From positions 744,001-808,000 of the forward strand of contig NZ_RZNC01000001.1 in assembly GCF_004078655.1 (NCBI RefSeq): DNA of 64,000 nt, in the 5' to 3' direction. Shown piece by piece: positions 54,523 to 63,420 of the stretch. The notes beneath the pieces are model-generated. The model did not search any database. It was not told the origin of the DNA and saw only the letters and a program-made list of their open reading frames with translations. Numbering within the stretch: the first letter of the stretch is position 1; each line of letters begins with the position of its first letter. The translations under genes were made by a program, and so were the position numbers. Source of the DNA: Labedella populi (GTDB lineage Bacteria; Actinomycetota; Actinomycetes; Actinomycetales; Microbacteriaceae).

Positions 54523-55737
54523 ATGCGTGCGACACGCCGTCCGGCTGCCCCCGCCGTGCCCGTCGACGACGTCGGCCCCACCCGGCACGACGTCATCGTC
54601 CGCCCGGCGCCGATCGCGATGGTCTGGCAGGGCGCCGACACCGCCCATGCCGCGATCGCCGTCCCCGGTGTGTCCCTCGGTCCGGGGGACGTCCTCGTCG
54701 CGGTCGAACTCGCGACCGTGTGTCCTGCTGATGCCGCCACAGTTCGCGGCAACGGAGCCGTGAAGGTCCCGCTCGTCCTCGGGCACGAACAGGTCGGCCG
54801 GATCGCGGCGATCGGTGGCAGCGCTGAGACCGCGGACGGCGCCCGCCTCATCGTCGGGATGCGCGTCGTGTGGTCGCGTCGGATCGGGTGCGGATCGTGC
54901 GACGCCTGTCTCGCCGGGTCTCCGAGCGGTTGCGCGACGGCGCGGGAGTACGGCGCCGACCGCTTGCGCCGCGGGTGGGAACTGAGCGGAGGGTTCGCCA
55001 CTCACGTCCTCGTGCGCTCGGGCACCGCGATCTTCCCCGTGCCCGAGGTCGTTCCCGCCGCCGTGCTGGCGCCGGTCCCCTGCGCGACGGCCCTGGCGGC
55101 GGCGGCCGTCGAGGGCGTTCTCGTGGCCACGGAGGTCGACGGTGAGGACGTCGTGGTTCTGGGGGCGGACCTCGTCGGCTTGACGGCGGCGGCGATGCTC
55201 GCCGACGAGGGCGCTCGCGTCATCGTGGTCGATGCCGACCGTGCTCGGCGTGCGCGTGCGCACGCGTTTGGGGCGGCGGCCGCCGTCGCCGACGTGGCGG
55301 GCATCGTGAGCTCCGGGCGACCGATCGTGGCCGTCGTCGACGCAGCCCCGGCGCCCCGAGCGAGGCCCGACCGAGCGGACTCCGAGGTGCACGACTGCTG
55401 CGATCGAGCCGCCGAACTGGTGGGCGGCGGAGTGCTCGCGCGGATCGTCCACCTGCACGGAGCGCCGGCGGCCACGCACCGACCGTCGCGGAGATCGATC
55501 GACTCCGCGCCCGATCCCGTCGCCGACGGTGCCGCCCGCGACCGCGTCCTGCTCGTCGACCGCCCCGATCCGCGCCACCTCGCAGCGGCCGTCGCGTTCG
55601 TGTCGAACGCCTGGTACCGCTATCCGCTCGAGGATCTCGTCTCCGTCCGGTACCCGCTCGAACGACTGGACGACGCGCTGCGGGCCGCCGCGGAGGGACC
55701 GGCGCTGAGAGTGGGCGTCGAGACGTCCGCGCGTTGA
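54523..55737 (+). CDS. Zinc-binding alcohol dehydrogenase-like protein (MDR superfamily)
   Basis: 404 residues, ATG start with GAAGGAAA and GGGGGA upstream. MDR pattern: [20 protein letters not shown] (catalytic-Cys position, with PAD replacing the usual GSD), [13 protein letters not shown], and structural-zinc Cys in [16 protein letters not shown] Rossmann segment [20 protein letters not shown] follows, with Gly pattern altered (GADLVG), so cofactor binding may be weak. It resembles the alcohol dehydrogenases associated with phosphonate or small-aldehyde metabolism. Followed by a TetR gene, 154 bp away. Confidence 0.8.
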   Translation: MRATRRPAAPAVPVDDVGPTRHDVIVRPAPIAMVWQGADTAHAAIAVPGVSLGPGDVLVAVELATVCPADAATVRGNGAVKVPLVLGHEQVGRIAAIGGSAETADGARLIVGMRVVWSRRIGCGSCDACLAGSPSGCATAREYGADRLRRGWELSGGFATHVLVRSGTAIFPVPEVVPAAVLAPVPCATALAAAAVEGVLVATEVDGEDVVVLGADLVGLTAAAMLADEGARVIVVDADRARRARAHAFGAAAAVADVAGIVSSGRPIVAVVDAAPAPRARPDRADSEVHDCCDRAAELVGGGVLARIVHLHGAPAATHRPSRRSIDSAPDPVADGAARDRVLLVDRPDPRHLAAAVAFVSNAWYRYPLEDLVSVRYPLERLDDALRAAAEGPALRVGVETSAR

Positions 55738-55891
55738 CCGGTCCGCGCTGACCTGTGCAGGTCCGCGATCGTGGGCGGCGAGTCGTCACCCGGGGAGGGG
55801 TTGCCGGAAAAGCCTCGTCGTCTGGGCCTTATAGGATGGGTGACGAGTCGGGGGCGACGACATCCAGGGGGCGAAAGGAGAGCGGTTCCAC

Positions 55892-56524
55892 GTGCCCAAG
55901 AGGCGGGACGCAGTTCAGAACCACGAGAAACTGTTGGCTGCGGCACGGGCCGTGATCGCGGAGCGAGGGATCGACGCTCCCCTCGAGGAGATCGCTCGGC
56001 GGGCCGATGTCGGCATCGCGACGCTGTACCGCAACTTCGCGAGCCGCGACGAGCTCGTTCAGGCGCTCTTCGAACGGTCGATGGACGAGGTCGACATCCT
56101 CCTCTCCGAGATCGGCGGAGAGGCGACGGCCTGGCAGTCTTTGGTCAACTTCATGGACCGTCTCGGGATGTGGCTCCTCGCCGACCCCGCGATGCCGACG
56201 ATCGTGACCCGCATCGGGATCATCGACCCGGATCGGCGGCCCGCCATGCGTTTCACGGGCGCCATGACGGCGATCGTCGAGCAAGCGCAGGCCGATGGCG
56301 ACCTCCGGGATGACGTGACCTCGATCGACATCGTGCTGCTCGCGACGATGCTCGGATCCATCGGCCGGTATGGCGACGAGTACGTCACCCAGTGGCGGCG
56401 TCAGCTCGACATCGTCCTCGACGGGCTTCGGCCCGCGGATGCTGCCCGTGTCGCGCTCGCGGCGGGACCCGTCGACCTCGACAGCTACCACAGGATGCTC
56501 CGCCGGAGTCCGGCGCAGGCCTGA
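55892..56524 (+). CDS. TetR-family transcriptional regulator
   Basis: 210 residues, GTG start with GAAAGGAG upstream. The HTH reads EKLLAAARAVIAERGIDAPL and VGIATLYRNFASRDELVQAL, the TetR_N pattern, followed by a helical ligand domain (LLADPAMPTIVTRIGI). The orientation after the alcohol dehydrogenase gene suggests that it controls that gene or both together. The ligand is unknown. It converges on purC, with a 31-bp gap. Confidence 0.92.
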   Translation: MPKRRDAVQNHEKLLAAARAVIAERGIDAPLEEIARRADVGIATLYRNFASRDELVQALFERSMDEVDILLSEIGGEATAWQSLVNFMDRLGMWLLADPAMPTIVTRIGIIDPDRRPAMRFTGAMTAIVEQAQADGDLRDDVTSIDIVLLATMLGSIGRYGDEYVTQWRRQLDIVLDGLRPADAARVALAAGPVDLDSYHRMLRRSPAQA

Positions 56525-56555
56525 CTCGCGACTCGGGGTCGGAGCGCCGACGCGC

Positions 56556-57485
56556 TCAGACCGATGTGACCCGCTCGAGCAGCTCTCGGTAGCGAGCAGC
56601 CGTGCGCTCCACGATCTCGGCGGGCAGTTCCGGCGGGGTGCCGGTCTTGTCCCAGTTCGCGGCGAGCCAGTCGCGCACGATCTGCTTGTCGAAGCTCGCC
56701 ATCCGCTCGGTCGGCGTCGAGCCCGCGTTCCACGCTTCGGCGTCCCAGTACCGGGACGAATCGGAGGTGAGGACCTCGTCGGCGAGCGCGATCACGCCGG
56801 TCACGGGGTCACGGCCGAACTCGAACTTCGTGTCGGCGAGGATCAGCCCGCGCGATTCCGCGAGGCGGGCGGCGCGATCGTAGACGGACAGGGAGAGGGC
56901 TCGGAGCGCTTCCGCGTCCTCGACGCCCACGATTTCGACGACCCGCTCGAACGTGATGTTCTCGTCATGCTCACCCAACTCGGCCTTGAATGCGGGAGTG
57001 AACAGGGGTTCCGGCAGGCGGTCGCCGTTCGACAGACCGGCGGGAAGGGCGATCCCGCAGACGGTTCCACTCTCCTGGTACTCGAGCCATCCGGTCCCGG
57101 TGATGTAGCCGCGCACGACGCATTCGATCGGGAACATCTCGAGCGTGCGCACGAGCATCGCCCGCCCGGAGACGTCGCCGGGTATGAGGTCGCGCGCACC
57201 AGACGGGACGTTCTCGTCGATCGTGTGGTCCGGCTGGAGGTGATTCGGCACGTCGGACAGTGTGTCGAACCACCACAGACTCAGGGTCGTGAGCAGTTCG
57301 CCCTTCCCGGGGATCCCGGGGGAGAGGACGTGGTCGAACGCACTCACGCGATCGCTCGCGACGACGAGCATCGTGCCGGCCGGCCCGGGCGGACGATCTC
57401 CCTCGCCGTCCGGTCGGTAGAGATCACGGACCTTCCCCGAGTACACATGCTTCCAGCCGGGCAGATCACGGAGTGTCGAGGTCAC
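56556..57485 (-). CDS. purC: Phosphoribosylaminoimidazole-succinocarboxamide synthase
   Basis: 309 residues from GTG 57485, the start giving the normal SAICAR-synthetase N-terminus (LRDLPGWKHVYSGKVRDLYR); an open frame extends about 140 codons upstream without conservation. It joins CAIR and aspartate with ATP. Other motifs: VVASDRVSAFDHVLSPGIPG, ECVVRGYITGTGWLEYQESG, ILADTKFEFGRDPVTG and ALADEVLTSDSSRYWDAEAW. It converges on the TetR gene. Confidence 0.96.
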   Translation of the reverse strand: MTSTLRDLPGWKHVYSGKVRDLYRPDGEGDRPPGPAGTMLVVASDRVSAFDHVLSPGIPGKGELLTTLSLWWFDTLSDVPNHLQPDHTIDENVPSGARDLIPGDVSGRAMLVRTLEMFPIECVVRGYITGTGWLEYQESGTVCGIALPAGLSNGDRLPEPLFTPAFKAELGEHDENITFERVVEIVGVEDAEALRALSLSVYDRAARLAESRGLILADTKFEFGRDPVTGVIALADEVLTSDSSRYWDAEAWNAGSTPTERMASFDKQIVRDWLAANWDKTGTPPELPAEIVERTAARYRELLERVTSV

Positions 57486-57744
57486 CGCCCCATTATCTCC
57501 GACTCGAAAGACCGGATTCGACGTATCGTCGTGTGCCTCGGCATCGACCCTGGGCGTCGCCGAACGTGACGGTAGGTCTGCGCCCGCGCTCCGGTCGACG
57601 TGCGCATGACCCCCGGAGTGGGGGGACGAACGGACTTGGCCTCCGGGGGAGTAGGCTGGAACCTTGATGTGAGCATCCGTCATGTTCGTGCCGAGGTGAT
57701 TGCCGACGATCGACCAGGCCGTTCGTCGAAACGAGTGGAGAGCA

Positions 57745-60700
57745 GTGCGTACCCAGATCGAGTCATCCCCGAGGTCCTCAGGCCTCCACCGCCCCCCAAT
57801 CGCGCGCTCGCTCGCGCTCCTCTCGGGGGTCGCCGTGATGATCTCCGCGTTGCTACCCGGCGGTGTCGCCGTCGCCGATTCCGCCCCGGTCGACCCGGCG
57901 TCGCCACGCACCCCGACGACGGTCAGTGCCGACGTGCTCCCGACGCCTCAGATCGACGGAGTCGTGTGGGATCAGCTCGTCGTCGGCGACACCGTCTTCG
58001 TCGGCGGGGAGTTCACCTCGGCGCGGCCCTTCGGCGCCCCTCCCGGCACGCAGGAGGTGGCTCGCACCAACTTCCTCGCGTACGACCTCGAGACGGGGGA
58101 ACTCCGCACCGACGTGGCGCCGACGTTCAACGCGCAAGTGCGGTCGATCGCCGTCACCCCGGACGGCAAGCGCCTGTTCGTCGGCGGCTCCTTCACGAGT
58201 GTCAGCGGTCAGACCCGGTACCGGCTCGCCGCCTTCGATCTGCCGTCGATGACGCTGGTCGGCTCGTTCCGCCCGACCATCGCCGCGACCGTGGAGGCGA
58301 TCGCCGTGACGTCGTCGTCCGTGTACATCACGGGCGTGTTCGGGGCTGTGCAGAAGCAGACGCGAGCACGGGCGGCGGCGCTCTCCCCGACCAACGGCGC
58401 GCTGCTTCCGTGGGCACCCGCCGTGGTGGGTGGGACGTCGAAGGCCATCGTCATCTCGCCAGACGAGTCGAAGATCGTGCTGGGCGGCAACTTCACGTCG
58501 CTCAACGGCTCGAGCGACCCGGGGTACGGCATGGGCGCTGTCACCGCCGACACGGGCGCCTCGCTCCCGTGGGACATGAATTCGATCATCCGAAACGGCG
58601 GATCGAAGTCCGCGATCATGGATCTCTCGAGTGACGGGGACAGCGTCTACGGCGTCGGCTACCAGCACAGCGAGGGAGGAAAGGCGACCGAAGGTACCTT
58701 CCGAGCCAGCTGGTCCGATGGATCGCTCACCTGGCTCGCCGACTGCCATGGCGACACCTACTCGGTCGAGGTCGTCGGTGACGTCGTCTATACCGCAGGG
58801 CACAACCACGCGTGCGACAACACGGGCGGATTCCCCAACGACCCCGACACGTATCACCGGGCGATCGCCTACTCGAAGGCGCCGTTCGGTACCACCATCC
58901 ACAATCCGCCGCCCGCCGGCTGGACCTACGGGAATTTCGCGGGGAATCCGGCAACGAACGTCCTGCACTGGTACCCCGACTTCGACGCCGGCACCTATAC
59001 GGGCATCACGCAAGGACCGTGGGACGTCACGTCGGCCCGGGGCTTCGTCCTCTACGGCGGCGAGTTCACGTCGATAGACGGCCAGAAGCAGCAGGGACTC
59101 GCGCGGTTCGCGTCGCCCGCGACCGCCCCGAACGCGAAGGGACCGCAACTGTCCGCGACCGCGATGAATCCGGCCGTGACGGCGATCGGTGATGGGGCGG
59201 TCCGTGTCTCGTGGCAGGCCAACATGGACGTCGACAACAGGACACTCACCTACGAGCTCATCCGTGACGGCGGGTCCTCGCCCCTCGCGACGATGGACGC
59301 CGACTCGGCGTTCCACGATCGCCCGATCCTGTCGTTCATCGATAGGGACGTCGCGCCCAACTCGACCCATACGTACCGTGTGCGCACGATCGACCCCTTC
59401 GGCAACGCCACGTCGAGCGGAACCGTCTCGTTCTCCATGCCTCCCGCGGATGATCTCGACACCGTCCCCGTGTCGGACTACGACGCCCTGGTCCTCTCCG
59501 ATACGCCGAGCCACTACTGGCCGTTCAACGAACCAGCCTCCGCGACGGCGCGGGACTGGGCGGCTGCCTCGGATCAATCGCTGGTCGGCTCGTACGAGCG
59601 GGGAGTGACGGGTATGGAGGGTGATGGTGCGGGAGCGGCCACGCGCTTGGATGGGGACGCCCGATCCACATCCAGCCCCACCGAGCCCCTCTCGAACACG
59701 GTGAGCATCGAGGCCTGGTTCCGCACGACGACGACCCGGGGCGGACTGCTCGTCGGGGCGACGAACGCGGGTGGTGGTGACCGCGACCGACTCGTCTACA
59801 TGAGTGATGATGGGCGCCTGCACTTCGGCGTCTACCCGGGAACTGTGCGCATGGTCGACTCGGATGAGTCGTTCAACGACGGCCAGTGGCACCATGCCGT
59901 AGCGACTCTCGGACAAGGGGGCCAGCAGCTCTTCGTTGATGGAGAGCTCGTCGACGAGCGCACGGACACGATCAGCGCCCAGGCCTATTCGGGATCCTGG
60001 ACCGTTGGAGGGTACTCGCTCGCCGGGTGGCCGGATCGACCGTCGAGCGATACGTTCGAGGGAACCGTCGATAATGTCGCGGTCTACCGCACTCAACTGG
60101 ACGCTGCCACCGTCGCCGCACATGCCGCGGTCCTCGATGGCGTCGATGCCCAGCCGGAGCCGGAGCCGGAGCCGGAGCCGGAACCCGAGCCGGCGAACGA
60201 GCCGCCGTCCGCGGCCTTCACCGCGACCGTGACAGGCTTGACGGTCGCGGTCGACGCGGAAGGCTCTTCGGACACCGACGGCATCCTGGTGGACGTGAAG
60301 TGGGACTTCGGAGACGAAGGCACCGCGACGGGTGTCACGGCGACGCACGTCTACGCCACCGCCGGCGACTACGACGTCACGGTCACCGTGACCGACGACG
60401 ACGGTGACAGTGCCACGCGGTCAGAGATCGTCTCGATCGTGGCTCCTCCCGTGGAGGAACCCGAGGAACCGGCGGGCCCGGACCCTGTCGCGGCCGACGA
60501 CTTCGCACGCACCGCGCAGTCGAGTTGGGGAACCGCGCGTGTCGGCGGCGACTGGTCCGTCTCGGGCGGCGCCAGCGGTTTCGCGGTCGACGCGGGCAGC
60601 GGGCGCATCACGAACACGGCGGGCCAATCGCGGTCTGCTCTGCTCCGCGGAGTGGACGTCGGCCCCTCGCAGTCGCGGGTCGCGTTCTCCCTCGACGAGC

Positions 60701-61107
60701 AGCCCGTCGGCGGAGGTCAGTACGTCCAGCTCACTGCGCGTCAAGTCGGCTCCGAGAAGTACACGGCACGCATCCGAGTTCAGGCCGACGGCGTGCTCCA
60801 ACTTCAACTCCAGCGGTCGGGGACCACTCTCAAGGCCGTCAACCTCGCGGGTGTGGACTACGAGCGCGGCGATGTCGTGTCCCTCGTCGTCGATCTCAGG
60901 ACGAGCGGGGCGGCGACCGAGCTCGCGGCGAAGGCGTGGATCGCAGCCGAGTCGGACGAACCCGAGACGTGGCAGGCATCGGCCACCGATGCGACCCCGG
61001 CGCTGCAGTCCGGCGGCAGTGCAGGCCTGACCTTCTATCTCTCCGGATCGGCGACCTCCGCCACGACGGTCGCGTTCTCCGACTTCGCCGTCGTGCCGAC
61101 GCAGTAG
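57745..61107 (+). CDS. Large exported multidomain protein: propeller-like region, fibronectin-like, LamG and PKD domains
   Basis: About 1120 residues from GTG 57745 with GGAG upstream; an ATG at 57700 is possible. A signal peptide (LALLSGVAVMISALLPGGVA, cleavage near VADSA) precedes repeats such as DTVFVGGEFTS, KRLFVGGSFTSV, KIVLGGNFTSLNG and VLYGGEFTSIDG, suggesting a beta-propeller. Then a fibronectin-like segment (about 452-565), a LamG/concanavalin-like domain (about 588-790), a Pro-Glu repeat linker (803-815), a PKD domain (818-898) with WDFGDEGTATGV, and a C-terminal jelly-roll-like domain (from about 917). Likely secreted or wall-associated and carbohydrate-binding. No sorting signal or enzyme motif. 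Confidence 0.85.
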   Translation: MRTQIESSPRSSGLHRPPIARSLALLSGVAVMISALLPGGVAVADSAPVDPASPRTPTTVSADVLPTPQIDGVVWDQLVVGDTVFVGGEFTSARPFGAPPGTQEVARTNFLAYDLETGELRTDVAPTFNAQVRSIAVTPDGKRLFVGGSFTSVSGQTRYRLAAFDLPSMTLVGSFRPTIAATVEAIAVTSSSVYITGVFGAVQKQTRARAAALSPTNGALLPWAPAVVGGTSKAIVISPDESKIVLGGNFTSLNGSSDPGYGMGAVTADTGASLPWDMNSIIRNGGSKSAIMDLSSDGDSVYGVGYQHSEGGKATEGTFRASWSDGSLTWLADCHGDTYSVEVVGDVVYTAGHNHACDNTGGFPNDPDTYHRAIAYSKAPFGTTIHNPPPAGWTYGNFAGNPATNVLHWYPDFDAGTYTGITQGPWDVTSARGFVLYGGEFTSIDGQKQQGLARFASPATAPNAKGPQLSATAMNPAVTAIGDGAVRVSWQANMDVDNRTLTYELIRDGGSSPLATMDADSAFHDRPILSFIDRDVAPNSTHTYRVRTIDPFGNATSSGTVSFSMPPADDLDTVPVSDYDALVLSDTPSHYWPFNEPASATARDWAAASDQSLVGSYERGVTGMEGDGAGAATRLDGDARSTSSPTEPLSNTVSIEAWFRTTTTRGGLLVGATNAGGGDRDRLVYMSDDGRLHFGVYPGTVRMVDSDESFNDGQWHHAVATLGQGGQQLFVDGELVDERTDTISAQAYSGSWTVGGYSLAGWPDRPSSDTFEGTVDNVAVYRTQLDAATVAAHAAVLDGVDAQPEPEPEPEPEPEPANEPPSAAFTATVTGLTVAVDAEGSSDTDGILVDVKWDFGDEGTATGVTATHVYATAGDYDVTVTVTDDDGDSATRSEIVSIVAPPVEEPEEPAGPDPVAADDFARTAQSSWGTARVGGDWSVSGGASGFAVDAGSGRITNTAGQSRSALLRGVDVGPSQSRVAFSLDEQPVGGGQYVQLTARQVGSEKYTARIRVQADGVLQLQLQRSGTTLKAVNLAGVDYERGDVVSLVVDLRTSGAATELAAKAWIAAESDEPETWQASATDATPALQSGGSAGLTFYLSGSATSATTVAFSDFAVVPTQ

Positions 61108-61135
61108 CGGGGGAGCACCGTCCCGACGCCTCATT

Positions 61136-61163
61136 GCGGCGGCCTCGTCTTCGAGGCCGCCGC
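61136..61163 (+). terminator. Hairpin terminator after the PKD/LamG gene
   Basis: Arms GCGGCGGCCTCG (61136-61147) and CGAGGCCGCCGC (61152-61163) pair perfectly over 12 bp with a 4-nt loop, 28 bp after the stop. There is no clear U-tract. Confidence 0.7.
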
Positions 61164-61217
61164 CGGGAACGCGGATTTCAGGCCCGATCGATTCTGGGCC
61201 TGGTGTGTTCGGTGTGA

Positions 61218-61355
61218 ATGCTCGCTCTTCGGGTTCCGGACCGCGTGGAGCGGCACGACCCGAGCGGGATGTTCTACAACTGGTACGCGCCCGAGACGGG
61301 CGCGAAGCTCACGACCTGGCCGGACAGCGGCGACGTCGTGCACCCCTTCCGGTGA
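61218..61355 (+). pseudogene. Remnant of a glucoamylase-like gene (paralogue of the next gene)
   Basis: A short frame of 45 codons (61218-61355) contains ERHDPSGMFYNWYAPETGAK and LTTWPD, which match the downstream gene's ERHAPSGMFYNWYSPQTGAK and LTAWPD, with high nucleotide identity over about 61249-61325. The flanks show no further match and the frame ends in VVHPFR. It is therefore a degraded piece of a second copy or of the same family, not a functional gene. The 374-bp interval 61108-61481 holds only this piece and the terminator. Confidence 0.7.
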
Positions 61356-61481
61356 GTCGGTCCCGACCGGCGGCACCGCCGACGACTTATCCCCAGGCGG
61401 GGGTCGTCGGCGGTTTCGCGTGGTCGGAGTGTGATGCACTCGTCGTGTGCGGGCCGACCCCGCGCAGGGGGAGTTCTCGTG

Positions 61482-63362
61482 ATGTTCCGTCGCGCCGCGT
61501 CGTCCGGCACCTCGACCCCGAGCCGGCGGTGGCGCGCTCCCGCAACACTGTCGGCTGCAGTCGTCGTCGTCGCACTGTCGGCATACACGGGCGCCGTCGC
61601 GCCGGAACGGACGGGCGCGCGTGAACCGACGGAGATCGCCGCGGCCGGTGATCCCACCGTGTCGTCGCGACCGACGCCCACCCCGGCGACCGCGAGACTC
61701 TCGGATCCGGGGGGACTCGGGACGCCTCCCGGTGGACCACAGCCGACTCGGACGAGTGACCCGCGAGGCGGCGGAGCCGAGACCCCGTCCGGGGCCGTGA
61801 CCGCCGCGCCGGTCGACGGTGTCACGGGCGAAGACGATCCCGCCGCTTCTCCCGATCCGTCTTCCGCGCTGACCTCGACCGACGAGCAGACCCTCCGCCG
61901 TTATGCGACGGACAGCTGGCGCTCGATGACGGCCATGGTCGACGAGCAGACAGGCCTCGTCACCGACCACATCGGCATGGCTCTCGATGATCCGAGCACG
62001 TACACCTCTCCGACGAACATCGCCGGCTACCTCTGGTCGACGGTCGTCGTCCGCGATCTCGGCATCCTGTCGTCCGAGGAGTCGCACGAGCGCCTCGCGG
62101 CCGCACTCGACGCGGTAGCGCGGCTCGAGCGCCACGCTCCAAGCGGCATGTTCTACAACTGGTACTCCCCGCAGACCGGCGCGAAGCTCACTGCATGGCC
62201 GGATGGGAAGGCGAATGGGGTCGAGCCGATCGAGCCGTTCCTGTCCACGGTGGACAACGGATGGTTGGCCGCCGCTCTGCGCATCGTCGCCTCCGCTGAT
62301 CCGGCACTCGCGGCGGAGGTCGAGCGAATCTCCGCCCCCATGGACTTCGCCTGGTTCCACGACCCGACCGCGGCCGACGGTGCCGGGCTCTCCCGCGTGG
62401 GCTTTTGGCCCGATCGCCCATCGGACGACTGCTCGGAGCCGGCGGACGGGTCGGGAGCGGCGGTCGGGGTCTTCGTCTCCTGCGCGTCCTACGGGACCAC
62501 GGTGAGCGAGGCGCGCATCGCCACCTACATCGGCATCGCCAACGGGCAGATTCCGAGCAGCACCTATTTCGCCACGTCACGGACCGGTGCCGCGAGCGGT
62601 TCGGATGCTGGGTGGATGCGCGCTCCTCACGGGGAACGACGCCACTACGACGGAGTGCCCGTGCTCGAGAGCACCTACGCGTACGACGGTATGCGCATCG
62701 TGCCGAGCTGGGGTGGCAGCATGTTCGAGGCGCTCATGCCCGACCTGCTCGTGCCGGAGGCCGAATGGGGACCGCGCTCCTGGGCCGTCAACCACCGTGC
62801 GACGGTCGCCGCTCAAAAGAGCCGAGGATTCGTCGACGGAGGAGACGGCTTGTGGGGTTTCAGCCCGGCCGCCGATCCGTCCGGCGGCTATGGGCTCTAC
62901 GGGGTGACCGGGCTGAGCATCGGCGCCGTCTCGCATGGGCCCGCGACGGCGAGTGCGCAGGTGGACGCCGATGGTGGTGGCTCCGCCACAGGCGTCGAGC
63001 TGCTGCCCCCGTCGCTCACACATTCGCCGACCCCGGCGGGCGGACCTCCGGGCGACGAGGTCGTGACACCCCACGCGTCGTTCCTGGCACTGCCCTACGA
63101 CCCTCGAGCTGCCCTGGACAACCTCGCCCGGCTCGAGAGCGAGCCCGGCATGTACGGCGCGGGCGGATTCGCCGACGCCATCGACGTCGAGAGTGGACGG
63201 GTCGCCTCGACGCATTTGAGTCTCGACCAGTCGATGGTGCTCGCTGCGATCGGCAATGCGGTGAACGACGACGCGCTCAAGGGCTATCTCGTCGGCGGCG
63301 AGTTCGAGGAACGCGTCCGGCCGCTCGTCGCTCTCCAGATCTTCGGCTCCGTCATAGACTGA
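61482..63362 (+). CDS. Exported glucoamylase-like (Glycoamylase/DUF3131-type) protein
   Basis: 626 residues from ATG 61482 (GGGGGAG upstream). A membrane anchor or signal (LSAAVVVVALSAYTGAVA) and a long Pro/Thr/Gly-rich linker precede a catalytic-type domain from about residue 130: RYATDSWRSMTAMVDEQTGL, TSPTNIAGYLWSTVVVRDLG, FYNWYSPQTGAKLTAWPD, STVDNGWLAAAL, YAYDGMRIVPSWGGSMFEAL, DGLWGFSPAADPSGGYGLYG and STHLSLDQSMVLAAIGNAVN. These match the (alpha/alpha)6 glycoamylase family found in cyclic-beta-glucan and polysaccharide metabolism. Likely acts on an extracellular glucan. Beside the PKD/LamG protein. Confidence 0.82.
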   Translation: MFRRAASSGTSTPSRRWRAPATLSAAVVVVALSAYTGAVAPERTGAREPTEIAAAGDPTVSSRPTPTPATARLSDPGGLGTPPGGPQPTRTSDPRGGGAETPSGAVTAAPVDGVTGEDDPAASPDPSSALTSTDEQTLRRYATDSWRSMTAMVDEQTGLVTDHIGMALDDPSTYTSPTNIAGYLWSTVVVRDLGILSSEESHERLAAALDAVARLERHAPSGMFYNWYSPQTGAKLTAWPDGKANGVEPIEPFLSTVDNGWLAAALRIVASADPALAAEVERISAPMDFAWFHDPTAADGAGLSRVGFWPDRPSDDCSEPADGSGAAVGVFVSCASYGTTVSEARIATYIGIANGQIPSSTYFATSRTGAASGSDAGWMRAPHGERRHYDGVPVLESTYAYDGMRIVPSWGGSMFEALMPDLLVPEAEWGPRSWAVNHRATVAAQKSRGFVDGGDGLWGFSPAADPSGGYGLYGVTGLSIGAVSHGPATASAQVDADGGGSATGVELLPPSLTHSPTPAGGPPGDEVVTPHASFLALPYDPRAALDNLARLESEPGMYGAGGFADAIDVESGRVASTHLSLDQSMVLAAIGNAVNDDALKGYLVGGEFEERVRPLVALQIFGSVID

Positions 63363-63420
63363 CCGCGATGAATCGCCCGTGGCCCATTCACGCAGCGCTG
63401 GCGGCGCCGGGGGACGGCGA

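Noticed and set aside
54034-55578. Upstream extension of the purQ frame
   Set aside because: It runs through purS and antisense to the alcohol dehydrogenase; GTG 54033 starts the conserved protein.
57853-60348. 831-codon minus-strand open frame
   Set aside because: Antisense to the exported PKD/LamG protein, whose signal peptide and domain motifs are clear.
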